64,000 nucleotides of DNA from Clostridium folliculivorans (GTDB lineage Bacteria; Bacillota; Clostridia; Clostridiales; Clostridiaceae), in assembly GCF_024341905.1 (NCBI RefSeq), contig NZ_BQXY01000002.1:62001-126000 (forward strand). Reading direction: 5' to 3'. The position numbers were made by a program, and so were the translations under genes. How positions within the stretch are numbered: the first letter of the stretch is position 1; every line of letters starts with the position of its first letter. Under the pieces are notes generated by a model. That model was given only the letters and a program-made list of their open reading frames with translations. It made no database searches and was not told the origin of the DNA. This document shows positions 28,573 through 36,952 of the stretch, in pieces.

Positions 28573-29481
28573 GTGAATGTCATAAATACAAAGTCTAAAA
28601 TGTTGATTAGGGCTGCAAGGCCTTTTTCTTTAACAGGCTCAGTAATTCCAGTAACTTTAGGTGCAATGCTTGCTATTCACCAATCTAAGTTTAGCATAGT
28701 ATATTTTATTTTTTCAGTTATTGGAATTATATTATTACAGGCATCTATAAATTTATTAAATGATCATGACGACTTTATAAACAAAGTAGATACAAAAGAC
28801 TCATATTGCTCTAGCGGGGTAGTTGTTGAGGGACTTATAACGGCTAATGAGGTAAAAAAAGCAGGTATTATTGCTTTAGTATTAGGATGCATAGTAGGTT
28901 TGCTTTTAGGCTATTTTAGGGGCAGCATGATTCTGATTATTGGACTAGTAGGTGCTATTTGTGGGTATTTCTACACTGGAAAACCATTGGCCTTAAAATA
29001 TAGAGGATTAGGTGCACCATTAGTTTTTGTAATTTTTGGACCATTGATGACATTGGGATCATATTACGTTCAGGCACAAGAACTAGGTTTAAAGCCTTTG
29101 TTGATTTCAATTCCTGTAGGATTACTAACTACTGCTATATTACATGCCAATGATATTAGAGACATAAGAAATGATAGCAAAGCTGGTATTAAGACCTTGT
29201 CAATTGTAGTTGGAAGAAAAAATGCAGATAGGATATATATTAGTTTAATTGTATTTGCTTATATTTCTATTCCACTAATAAGTTTTTATAATTATATTCC
29301 TTATTTAAGTTTAATTTGTTTGTTAACAATACCTAAGGCAGCTAAAAATATTAAAAAGTTAACATCAAGTAATAATGAAAATAAAATAATTGCAGATCTT
29401 GATAAAGAAACAGCAAAGCTTCAAAGCCAATTTGGAGTGCTTTTAATTTTATCTATGTTAGTTTCGATTGCAATACTATAG
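28573..29481 (+). CDS. UbiA family prenyltransferase (MenA-like)
   Basis: A 302-aa membrane enzyme that attaches a polyprenyl chain to an aromatic acceptor. The two Asp-rich Mg/diphosphate motifs are NDHDDFINKVDTKD (about 65-78) and HANDIRDIRNDSKAG (about 190-204); the second matches MenA closely. Several membrane helices follow the family pattern. The start is uncertain: AAAGGAG is almost touching the GTG at 28573, an ATA at 28582 would have ideal spacing, and ATG 28600 is 26 bases away. The UbiE gene downstream suggests the product is a (demethyl)menaquinone-like compound. Confidence 0.87.
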   Translation: MNVINTKSKMLIRAARPFSLTGSVIPVTLGAMLAIHQSKFSIVYFIFSVIGIILLQASINLLNDHDDFINKVDTKDSYCSSGVVVEGLITANEVKKAGIIALVLGCIVGLLLGYFRGSMILIIGLVGAICGYFYTGKPLALKYRGLGAPLVFVIFGPLMTLGSYYVQAQELGLKPLLISIPVGLLTTAILHANDIRDIRNDSKAGIKTLSIVVGRKNADRIYISLIVFAYISIPLISFYNYIPYLSLICLLTIPKAAKNIKKLTSSNNENKIIADLDKETAKLQSQFGVLLILSMLVSIAIL

Positions 29482-29496
29482 AAAGGTGGAGATATT

Positions 29497-30129
29497 ATGG
29501 GAGAACTCAAAAGAAGCGAAAAGCTGGCCATAAGTTCATTAATTATTGTTCCGTTAGTATGGTTTGTAATATTTGTGGTTAAGCCATTCAACTTCTGGGG
29601 AGAAATGAGTATAGCAATTCTCTTCTTAGGTAGTATTGCTGTAGTTGCAGATAGAAAGCTATTGTCACTGTCACTGAAAAAATTGACTCTTCGAAATATT
29701 CTCGTAGGAATAGGTTCAGCTATAATTCTGTATTTTATTTTCTATGTTGGTAATATTGTTTCAGGATATTTATTTCCTTTTAAAGATGCACAAATAACAT
29801 CTGTTTACAGTAATAGATCTCAAGGAAGTTCAGTTTTTATTGGATTTTTGTTACTATTTATCATTGGGCCAGGAGAAGAAATATACTGGAGGGGTTTTAT
29901 ACAAAATACTCTCTCAAAAAAGTTTGGAGAAAATAAGGGATATGTAATTGCAACATTACTATATGCTGGTGTACATATAATAACATTTAATTTCATGCTT
30001 GTTGTCGCAGCTTTAGTATGCGGGATGTTTTGGGGATGGATTTATAAGAAGGAAAGAAATATTGCAACTATTATAATATCTCATGCACTTTGGGATTTAA
30101 TCATATTTGTTTTATTGCCTTTAATGTAG
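29497..30129 (+). CDS. CPBP family intramembrane metalloprotease
   Basis: A 210-aa protein of the CAAX protease/bacteriocin-processing (Abi) family with about six membrane segments. The catalytic motifs are visible: GPGEEIYWRGFIQ (EExxxR), the histidine in LLYAGVHIITF, and ISHALWDLIIF at the C-terminus. Members cut membrane peptides or prenylated proteins. In a quinone operon its role is unclear; it might act as a scaffold or quality-control protease for the membrane redox proteins. GAAAGGTGGAG precedes the ATG. Confidence 0.88.
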   Translation: MGELKRSEKLAISSLIIVPLVWFVIFVVKPFNFWGEMSIAILFLGSIAVVADRKLLSLSLKKLTLRNILVGIGSAIILYFIFYVGNIVSGYLFPFKDAQITSVYSNRSQGSSVFIGFLLLFIIGPGEEIYWRGFIQNTLSKKFGENKGYVIATLLYAGVHIITFNFMLVVAALVCGMFWGWIYKKERNIATIIISHALWDLIIFVLLPLM

Positions 30130-30147
30130 AGAGAAAGGAGTAGGATT

Positions 30148-30849
30148 ATGGCTGAAATTAAAGCAGATGTTCAAGGCATATTTTCATCTATTGCTAAAAG
30201 ATACGATATGCTAAATTCTATATTAACTTTGAATATTGATAAGTTATGGAGAAAAAAAGCTATAAAATTAAGCGGAATAAAAAAAGATGATAAAGTACTA
30301 GATTTGTGCTGTGGAACAGGTCAAATGATAGATTATGAATGTAAAGCAGTAGGTAAAAATACTTCTGTTATAGGGATAGATTTTAGTCAGGAAATGCTTG
30401 ACGTAGGAAAGGAAAGACTTGAATATCTAGCTAAGGATTACATGTTTGAGTTAATAAAAGGAAGTATTTTAGAATTGCCTTTTGAAGATAACACTGTTGA
30501 TTGTATAACTATTGCCTTTGGACTTAGAAATATTCAGGACACAAACAAGGCATTATCAGAAATGTATAGAGTTTTAAAGCCAAATGGCAAAGTAATATGC
30601 TTAGAGCTTTCAAAACCCAATAGATTGATTTTAAATAAGGTATACAGCTTGTATTTTAATAATGTACTACCAGTGATAGGGTATATAGGGACAGGTGACA
30701 AAAAAGCATATTACTACCTTAGAGATTCTGTAAATAATTTTATGACAAAAGAACAGCTTAAGTTGCAGTTTCAGAATAATGGCTTTAAAAATACTGGCTA
30801 TAAGTCTTTATCACTTGGAATTTCATCTATACATTATGGGATTAAATAA
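30148..30849 (+). CDS. UbiE/MenG-like methyltransferase
   Basis: A 233-aa SAM-dependent methyltransferase of the UbiE/COQ5 family. Motif I is KVLDLCCGTGQMI (about 49-61), followed by VIGIDFSQEMLDVG and ITIAFGLRNIQDTNKALSEMYRVLKPNGK, the family signature region. In menaquinone synthesis this enzyme methylates demethylmenaquinone in the last step. Last gene of the operon; the terminator follows immediately. Enzymes that build the naphthoquinone ring (MenF, D, C, E, B or the futalosine route) are not in this window. Confidence 0.92.
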   Translation: MAEIKADVQGIFSSIAKRYDMLNSILTLNIDKLWRKKAIKLSGIKKDDKVLDLCCGTGQMIDYECKAVGKNTSVIGIDFSQEMLDVGKERLEYLAKDYMFELIKGSILELPFEDNTVDCITIAFGLRNIQDTNKALSEMYRVLKPNGKVICLELSKPNRLILNKVYSLYFNNVLPVIGYIGTGDKKAYYYLRDSVNNFMTKEQLKLQFQNNGFKNTGYKSLSLGISSIHYGIK

Positions 30850-30852
30850 AAA

Positions 30853-30886
30853 GATAGTTAGGAACATGGTTAAGTTCCTAACTATC
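30853..30886. terminator. bidirectional terminator between the quinone operon and the Csp remnant
   Basis: A perfect 13-bp stem GATAGTTAGGAAC (30853-30865) with 30874-30886. A-rich sequence on the left and T-rich sequence on the right serve convergent genes. Confidence 0.85.
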
Positions 30887-30900
30887 CTATTTATGAATTA

Positions 30901-31216
30901 TTACATACCAGCCATTCTCCTACATTCATCAGCACATTTTTGACAGTGCTCATCTTTAAATATAGAACACTCTTTTGCACATGCATCGCAAATTGTAGCA
31001 CACATTTTACAATGATCTTTTGCAAATTGTCCATTAATAAACATAAGTCCTACTGACATTTCGCACATTCTACAAGAAGCTTTACGCAACTTCTTCTTGC
31101 GTTTAAGTCAGGCTCATTATACATGCATCAAAACATTCATAACATGCTTGAGCACATTTACTACATTCATCAATACACTTTTGGTAGTTGTTTGTTACCA
31201 ATGTTGATACTGCCAT
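30901..31216 (-). pseudogene. four-helix-bundle copper-binding protein (DUF326/Csp-like), frameshifted
   Basis: From ATG 31216 (site AAAGGAG) the frame reads CIDECSKCAQACYECFDACI, then runs into a stop. One base is missing there, and the next frame gives EPDLNARRSCVKLLVECA. A second missing base shifts to the frame ending CKMCATICDACAKECSIFKDEHCQKCADECRRM, stopping at 30901. With the two bases restored the gene would be 105 aa, the normal size for these Cys-lined helical bundles, which store Cu(I). The two one-base gaps lie within about 60 bases. Recent inactivation, or two sequence errors, would explain the otherwise intact protein. Confidence 0.75.
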
Positions 31217-31298
31217 TTTAAATACACTCCTTTAAATTTAATTTATATACAAAAGTATTGTGCTTTAAATAACAATTTTTATACGAAAAGGAACAATT

Positions 31299-31529
31299 AT
31301 GGGTGCTTTTTTTAGTATTGGAATGAGTGTAGTATCGGTATAATATTATCTTAAAATTGTAAAAGTAATGTACTTTGGAGATGAATCCAGAAGTTTTGAA
31401 TCAATTAAAGTAACTGTAAGTACAAAAGTAGTATTAACGCTATCTATGATAGAACTTGTTATATTTGGAATTTATCCAACTCAATTAAAAAATTTGGTGA
31501 TGGAGATTTCAAAAACCTTTTTTTCTTAA
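31299..31529 (+). pseudogene. C-terminal fragment of a NuoN-like proton-pumping subunit
   Basis: An open stretch begins MGAFFSIGMSVVSV at 31299, meets an in-frame TAA at 31341, and continues YYLKIVKVMYFGDE to the stop at 31527. The order (end of a helix, YYYLK-VxxMYF, a soluble loop, then a final helix ending LVIFGIYPTQLKNLV) matches the C-terminus of NADH-quinone oxidoreductase subunit N and related antiporter subunits. No upstream part remains. It is a gene remnant next to the quinone operon. Confidence 0.6.
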
Positions 31530-31669
31530 TATTCATATGTATTTATTGGAGCTCTCCAAGTTTGGAGGGCTTTAATCTTAAAAAGAAAATTAAGTATTTT
31601 CACATGAAATTCATAAGTTTATGCTAAATTATGAACATATAATAATAACAAATTATACGAGGTTAGACG

Positions 31670-32359
31670 ATGAATAATAATATTTTAATTATTGAAGATG
31701 AAGAAAATGTATTGAATGTTTTAAAAGCCTATCTAGAAAAGGCAGGATATAATGTTTATGGAACTACAAGAGGTTTGAAAGGGATTGAATTGTTTAAATC
31801 GAATGACTTTAAATTGATAATTCTTGATTTAATGTTACCTGATATAAGTGGTGAGGAAGTCTGTAGAAGAATAAGAGAAACTTCAAACATACATATATTT
31901 ATGCTTACTGCTAAAGGTAGCTTAGATAATAAAATTGATGGATTAGAGATAGGAGCAGATGAATATCTAGTAAAACCTTTTAGTCCAAGAGAACTAACTG
32001 CAAGGATAAATGCTCTTTTTAGAAGAATCGCCTATGAAGATAACGAATCCGGTTTGTGTTATAGTGATGGAAATTTAATTGTTGATTATGAAAAAAGATT
32101 AGTAAAGCTGAATGAGCAGGAAGTTCCACTAACATCAAATGAATTTGATATACTGTATGCACTAATTATTAATAAAGGAAAGGTATTGTCAAGAGAACAG
32201 TTAATTCAGAAAATTGGTGGTATAGACTTTGAAGGATATGACAGAACAATAGATGTTCATATAAAAAATATACGTAAAAAGATTGAGGAAGATACAAAAA
32301 AACCTAAATATATCATAACTGTAGTTAAGGTTGGATACAAGTTTGGTGGTGATAATTAG
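31670..32359 (+). CDS. OmpR/PhoB family response regulator
   Basis: A 229-aa DNA-binding regulator. The receiver domain (1-120) has the acidic pair in IIEDEENV, the phospho-acceptor Asp53 in LIILDLMLPD, and the conserved lysine in YLVKPFSPREL. The winged-helix domain (about 135-228) has PLTSNEFDILYALI and the RTIDVHIKNIRKKIE recognition region ending in VKVGYKFG. The stop overlaps the GTG start of the kinase gene by one base, so the two are translated together. The surrounding metal genes suggest a metal or envelope signal, but this is inference. Confidence 0.96.
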   Translation: MNNNILIIEDEENVLNVLKAYLEKAGYNVYGTTRGLKGIELFKSNDFKLIILDLMLPDISGEEVCRRIRETSNIHIFMLTAKGSLDNKIDGLEIGADEYLVKPFSPRELTARINALFRRIAYEDNESGLCYSDGNLIVDYEKRLVKLNEQEVPLTSNEFDILYALIINKGKVLSREQLIQKIGGIDFEGYDRTIDVHIKNIRKKIEEDTKKPKYIITVVKVGYKFGGDN

Positions 32360-33732
32360 TGAAAAGTATAAGAAGAAAACTTAGTATTATGTTTTTTATC
32401 TGTTCACTTGCAGCAATATTATTAATAACAATGTTTGTGAATTTAACTATAACCAAAAAGTTCGATGACTACATGGTAGATACCCAAAATAAAAGATATG
32501 AAAGAATTGTAGCATACTTCCAAGAAGTATATAAGAGAGAGGGAAAGTGGGATGAAGACTCAGGCGTTGAAATGATGCACGAAGCTTTTATGGGCAATTA
32601 TTGCCTAACCCTTCTTGATAATAACGAAAAAACTGTATGGGGAATGAATGCTAATGATATTAAAAATAATTTACATTTAAATACTATGCTCGTAAAGGAT
32701 TCTGGTGTTTATACATCCAAGAGATTTCCAATAAAGGTAAATAGTAAGGTAGTAGGATATGTAGACATAGGTCAATATTCATCGGTTCTCTTATCAGAAG
32801 AAGATGTTAATTTCAAGCTATCAATAAATCAAAGTATTATCGTTAGTGGTTTAATAACCTTGATAATAATAATTGTGATAAGTCTCTACTTTTCAAAGCA
32901 GTTTTCAAAACCTATTAAGGAAGTTTCAAACATGTCTGTGAGTTTATCTAAGGGGAATTTTGATACCAAGTATGTCACAAAGAGTAATATAAAGGAATTA
33001 GAGAACTTAAGAAGTAGCGTGAATATATTAGCAGAAAAGTTGAAGCAACAAGATATGCTTAGAAAAAGGCTTGTATCTGACATATCTCATGAAATAAGAA
33101 CCCCGCTAAATGTACTGCAAAACAATTTAGAAGCCATGATTGATGGAGTTTTTGAAGTTACAGATGATAGGCTTAGGTATTTAAATGATGAAGTTATTAG
33201 ATTTGGTAAACTTTTAAATAACCTAGATTTGCTAAAGAAATTCGAGGCTGAGAGTACAAAAATTAATTTTGAAACTGTAGATCTGCATCAATTATTAAAA
33301 AGTGTATGTGAAGACTTTTATATGAAAGCAAAAAATCAAGGAATTGAACTTCAATATACTATTCAGAAAAATCAAGAGTATTATATAACTGGAGATAAAG
33401 ATAAGTTAAGACAGGTATTTATAAACATTATTTCAAATGCTATTAAATTTTCTAAGGATAATGGAAATATAGATGTAAATATGTACACAAGAGATAAAAA
33501 AGCCATCATAGAGATTTTTGATAATGGAATTGGGATAAAAGCAGAGGACTTACCCTTTATATTTGAAAGATTATACAGAGGTGATAAGAGTAGAAACGAA
33601 ATTGAAGGTAGCGGCATAGGTCTAACCATAGTTAAAAATATTTTAGATCTTCATTTTGCAAACATAGAAGTAGAGAGTGTAGAAAATCAGGGAACTAAAT
33701 TTAGTATTTATTTTGATAAACTTAGTATTTAA
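32359..33732 (+). CDS. sensor histidine kinase
   Basis: A 457-aa membrane kinase partner of the upstream regulator. Two membrane segments (about 10-30 and 160-180) enclose an extracytoplasmic sensor of about 130 residues. A HAMP domain follows (SKQFSKPIKEVSNMSVSLSKGNFD), then the dimerisation/phospho-acceptor helix with SDISHEIRTPLNVLQ, and the ATPase domain with NIISNAIKFS (N box), IEIFDNGIGIKAEDLPFIFERLYRGDKS (G1/F boxes) and GSGIGLTIVKNIL (G2). GTG start overlaps the regulator's stop codon. Confidence 0.95.
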   Translation: MKSIRRKLSIMFFICSLAAILLITMFVNLTITKKFDDYMVDTQNKRYERIVAYFQEVYKREGKWDEDSGVEMMHEAFMGNYCLTLLDNNEKTVWGMNANDIKNNLHLNTMLVKDSGVYTSKRFPIKVNSKVVGYVDIGQYSSVLLSEEDVNFKLSINQSIIVSGLITLIIIIVISLYFSKQFSKPIKEVSNMSVSLSKGNFDTKYVTKSNIKELENLRSSVNILAEKLKQQDMLRKRLVSDISHEIRTPLNVLQNNLEAMIDGVFEVTDDRLRYLNDEVIRFGKLLNNLDLLKKFEAESTKINFETVDLHQLLKSVCEDFYMKAKNQGIELQYTIQKNQEYYITGDKDKLRQVFINIISNAIKFSKDNGNIDVNMYTRDKKAIIEIFDNGIGIKAEDLPFIFERLYRGDKSRNEIEGSGIGLTIVKNILDLHFANIEVESVENQGTKFSIYFDKLSI

Positions 33733-33802
33733 AAATAAAGTTTAATGTACATATTTGTTAGAAAGAAATAAACATACTTATTGAAGAAAATAAAATAATA
33801 CA

Positions 33803-33827
33803 AAAAACCGGTATTAAACCGGTTTTT
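33803..33827. terminator. bidirectional terminator
   Basis: AAAACCGGT arms around 33804-33812 and 33818-33826, with A and T runs on both sides. It lies between the convergent kinase gene and the minus-strand membrane protein gene. Confidence 0.8.
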
Positions 33828-33850
33828 ATATAATAGGGGATTAGTTTATA

Positions 33851-34336
33851 TTACATTTTCATTTGGCTCATTTTACTAATGATCTCTGGATTAACCATAC
33901 CAAATATCATTGCTATATGTGCAACAACTAGGAATCCACCTACTAGTATGAAATGTATTTTCATCTTTTCGTTATCAGATTTATTTTTAAATATTAATCC
34001 TAGTTCTAAAAGAGCTAAAGGTAATAGGAAGACAACACCGCTTAAGTAAAAACCAACGGCAACTACGTCTACCCATGTATGCCATCCACCTGTTTGGGTT
34101 AATGGAATTACTGCGTTTATAAAAAGATAAATAAAGATTCCGGTAAAATAAAATCCATCGAAAATTGAAACAACTTTGTTTAAAGTTCTTATACCACCAC
34201 TTTGTATCCTATTAAATATGATGAAAAACTCTGTTATTGTAAGAGTTTCAGCACATATTACAGGTACAGCCATAAAAATTAATAGATTCCAAGGCTGATT
34301 GTCAGCTAATAAGGACATGTAATGAGTCATATTCAT
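33851..34336 (-). CDS. four-helix membrane protein, possible DUF6803-type
   Basis: A 161-aa integral membrane protein with four predicted helices: about 18-42, 64-88, 92-115 (VDVVAVGFYLSGVVFLLPLALL) and 130-150. Histidines sit near helix ends (NMTHYM, GGWHTWVD, MKIHFILV, VVAHIAMI), which resembles small cytochrome b561-like proteins, though no clear heme-pair spacing is proven. The C-terminus is Met-rich (SKMSQMKM). AGGAGG lies before the ATG. It faces the two-component system across a shared terminator and is followed upstream by the SafE fusion gene; a role in membrane redox or metal handling is inferred. The family name is a weak recollection. Confidence 0.6.
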   Translation of the reverse strand: MNMTHYMSLLADNQPWNLLIFMAVPVICAETLTITEFFIIFNRIQSGGIRTLNKVVSIFDGFYFTGIFIYLFINAVIPLTQTGGWHTWVDVVAVGFYLSGVVFLLPLALLELGLIFKNKSDNEKMKIHFILVGGFLVVAHIAMIFGMVNPEIISKMSQMKM

Positions 34337-34510
34337 AATTTATACCTCCTAAATATTCTATGAGAACATGTTAACATAAAATTATAAAGAAGTTATGAAG
34401 AAAATAGTTAATATATAGTTTATTGTGGGAAATATTGCATATTTTACAAAATTATCTTTGATATTTAAATTAATATGTAGTGGTAGTTATTTTATATCTA
34501 GAGGGTTAAT

Positions 34511-34597
34511 ATGAAAGAGTTAAGAAAACAAATGTTAAAAATAGCAGTGTTGTTTATATTTAAACAAAACCTAATTTCTTTAATATCTTGTTATTAA
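34511..34597 (+). CDS. possible 28-aa hydrophobic peptide
   Basis: ATG at 34511 is 5 bases after GAGGG, and the frame codes a short peptide with a basic start (MKELRKQMLK) and a hydrophobic end (IAVLFIF). A 9-bp hairpin (TTTCTTTAA with TTAAAGAAA, about 34575-34602) overlaps its end. It is too short to be sure; it may be chance. Confidence 0.22.
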   Translation: MKELRKQMLKIAVLFIFKQNLISLISCY

Positions 34598-34601
34598 AGA
34601 A

Positions 34602-34630
34602 AAAAGAATGCCTTGTTACGGCATTCTTTT
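34602..34630. terminator. intrinsic terminator of the SafE fusion gene
   Basis: A perfect 11-bp stem AAAAGAATGCC (34602-34612) with 34620-34630, T-run on both strands. Confidence 0.85.
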
Positions 34631-34653
34631 ACAAAACTAGTTTAAATTATAGA

Positions 34654-36471
34654 CTAATTAAAATATTTACTTCTAATTTCTTCTAGATTTTTATTCTTAA
34701 GATCATCAACTACTTCTATTATTCCTATGAACTGATTATCTTTAAGAATAGCATAGCTAGTAGTTGCGTTAGGAACAAATTCAACTACATTTATTCCTTT
34801 CTTGAATGTAAATTCACTTAATTTTTTACCTGTTACCGTATCTAAAATTTCGTATGTTCCTTCTGGATTATCAAATTTAGTCATATCAAAGGTAAGTTTA
34901 GTTGTTGAATTACTGCTAGTTACTAATATTGCAGGCTTTAATTCATAACCAATCCCATTAAATTTAGCACTTAGGTTTTTGCCAGTTCCTGATGCTTTAT
35001 TAATTAATGTTTCTGTAGGTACTTTAGTTAAATCATTACCATATATACTACTACTTTGAGCAGCTGAGCCATCAGTTACAGGACCAGCGCAGCAGCTAGG
35101 ACCGGTGCTTGGAGGTGGTAGTGAAGGATCTGATTTCGATGTATCAACAGTATCTAGTTTATCTACAACCTTAATGACACCTCTTATCATACCCATCCAG
35201 CAGCTAAAGTTTATATCTTTATCACCAGGGGTAAACTCAATAACATTTTCTCCGCTTTTTAATTTCTTTTCAACATTTAATGATTGTGCAACAACTGAAT
35301 TATTACAAGAGTTAAGTTCTTTTCCATCTATTACCCACTTAACTGGAATTCCTTTTTGTACATAAAATGCATTAGGAGTGTAACCGTTAGTATTTGCAGT
35401 CATATTTATAGTTTGAACCCCGTCTTTTATCGTTGCTTTCGCAACATTTGAATTAGATGAATCTTTAGAGCTTCCTCCTAATAAAGTGGCAGTGCCTCCT
35501 GATAGTGCTGTCAAAGGATTAATGTTTATACCAGCTAAGATAAATCCTCTATTTCCCATAATTAAGCCAAGTACTATAATCAATACACCGCTAAGTTTAA
35601 GAATTTTCTTTGTATAACCTTTACTTAATAATCCAGATAAGGCACCAAAAGTAAGCATTAAAGGCACTGTACCTAATGAGAAGATTAACATAGATAGAGC
35701 CCCTTTAAAGGCACTTCCTGTACCTAGTGCAAAAAGCTGCATTGTTTGAAGTGGACCACAAGGCATAAGGCCATTTAATAATCCCACTATAAAAGGTGAA
35801 CCAGACTTATTTTTTATTTTGCATGCTGTATGAGGCAATTTTATCTGGAAGGATCTAAAAAATTTAAAACCAGCCATGTTAAAGCCCATCATTATCATAA
35901 ATGCACCGGCAATTATTTGCATCATAGCTTTAGCTGTAATAGAAAGTGAGAATATTGAACCTAAAGCTCCAATTATTCCACCTAATATAGTATAAGAAGC
36001 AACCCTTCCCATGTTATATAGAAGAGCAGGTTTTATAGCATCAAACTTGCTTTCGCTATCATTTTTTATACTCTGAGAAAGCATAATTCCTCCGCACATT
36101 CCAACGCAATGTATAGAGGTAAGAATGCCAACTAGAAATAAAACTGTATAAGAAGCATTAGCAAGCTTAGAATCCATATCGAAGCCGCTAGTTCTTACCC
36201 CAAGAAAAGCTATTGCAGCCACTATTATCACTGTTCCTATAAACTTATAATCATTTGATTTTTCCGTTCCATATCCTGCTTTTTTTATTGAAGCTTTAAT
36301 TTGCGACAGTGTACAAAGATTTTCTTCGTATTCTACAATTGCGAATTCTCCGCTATAATTAGCTTTTACGCTTATAATACCGTCTAATTTTTTGATGGCC
36401 TTTTCAACCCTATGTTCACAAGATGTACAAGTCATTTCATAAACTTTAATTTTCTCACGCCTAGTACTCAT
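34654..36471 (-). CDS. HMA - sulfite exporter TauE/SafE - cupredoxin-like fusion protein
   Basis: A 605-aa multidomain membrane protein likely to handle copper. Residues about 7-70 are a heavy-metal-associated domain with MTCTSCEHR (Cys15, Cys18). Residues about 78-325 are a SafE/DsbD-like membrane unit with VGILTSIHCVGMCGGIML, NMGRVASYTILGG and GLMPCGPLQTMQLFALGTG; the paired SIHCxGMCGG and LMPCGP cysteines are typical. Residues about 345-440 form a cupredoxin-like domain with NSCNNSVVAQSL and FSCWMGMIRGVIKVVD. A linker with PSCCAGP leads to a second beta domain (about 480-595). AGGAGG precedes the ATG. Single-gene transcript. Direction of metal movement cannot be told. Confidence 0.85.
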   Translation of the reverse strand: MSTRREKIKVYEMTCTSCEHRVEKAIKKLDGIISVKANYSGEFAIVEYEENLCTLSQIKASIKKAGYGTEKSNDYKFIGTVIIVAAIAFLGVRTSGFDMDSKLANASYTVLFLVGILTSIHCVGMCGGIMLSQSIKNDSESKFDAIKPALLYNMGRVASYTILGGIIGALGSIFSLSITAKAMMQIIAGAFMIMMGFNMAGFKFFRSFQIKLPHTACKIKNKSGSPFIVGLLNGLMPCGPLQTMQLFALGTGSAFKGALSMLIFSLGTVPLMLTFGALSGLLSKGYTKKILKLSGVLIIVLGLIMGNRGFILAGININPLTALSGGTATLLGGSSKDSSNSNVAKATIKDGVQTINMTANTNGYTPNAFYVQKGIPVKWVIDGKELNSCNNSVVAQSLNVEKKLKSGENVIEFTPGDKDINFSCWMGMIRGVIKVVDKLDTVDTSKSDPSLPPPSTGPSCCAGPVTDGSAAQSSSIYGNDLTKVPTETLINKASGTGKNLSAKFNGIGYELKPAILVTSSNSTTKLTFDMTKFDNPEGTYEILDTVTGKKLSEFTFKKGINVVEFVPNATTSYAILKDNQFIGIIEVVDDLKNKNLEEIRSKYFN

Positions 36472-36512
36472 TAAAATCCTCCTAATTGGTTTATTAGAGA
36501 TTAAACTAACTT

Positions 36513-36566
36513 ACTTATTACATTAATTAAATTTAACCACTTGATAAATTTAATTAATGTATAAGT
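36513..36566. repeat. long AT-rich hairpin upstream of the SafE fusion gene
   Basis: The left arm 36513-36535 (ACTTATTACATTAATTAAAT and on) pairs with 36545-36566 except for one bulged T, giving a 22-bp stem with a 9-base loop. It lies 42 bases before the SafE fusion start on the minus strand and could be an operator or a 5' leader hairpin. Confidence 0.55.
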
Positions 36567-36739
36567 AGTTATTAAAAAATATAATTCAAGTATACAAAAT
36601 TAATATGTGTTTTTTATGAAGATGAAATCTATATAATTACTTAATTGTAAATAAAATGTTAATTGTGATTTAAAATTCAACAATAAAAAGCTATGATAAG
36701 GTAGTTAATTAATAGAATATGATTGCGAGGTGACACCTT

Positions 36740-36865
36740 ATGAACATTATTTTAAATAGTAATAGTAAGAGGGTATATGATATGAAAAGTATTTTGTTGA
36801 CGAATGAATACACCATTCATAAATTTTTTCATAAAAAAGTTAATATGGATGTGGTAGATAAGTAA
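36740..36865 (+). CDS. hypothetical small protein, 41 aa
   Basis: ATG at 36740 with GAGGTGA eight bases upstream. The peptide starts MNIILNSNSKRVYDMKSILL and has a basic middle with TIHKFFHKK. No membrane segment and no family recognised. The strong binding site is the main support. No neighbour suggests a role. Confidence 0.45.
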   Translation: MNIILNSNSKRVYDMKSILLTNEYTIHKFFHKKVNMDVVDK

Positions 36866-36952
36866 TGAATAATTTTAAGCCTCAAACGGATTGTTAGAAT
36901 TTGAAGTGTGAAGTTAAATGGCAGATTTTGTGACGTGTTAAAAATAAAATGC

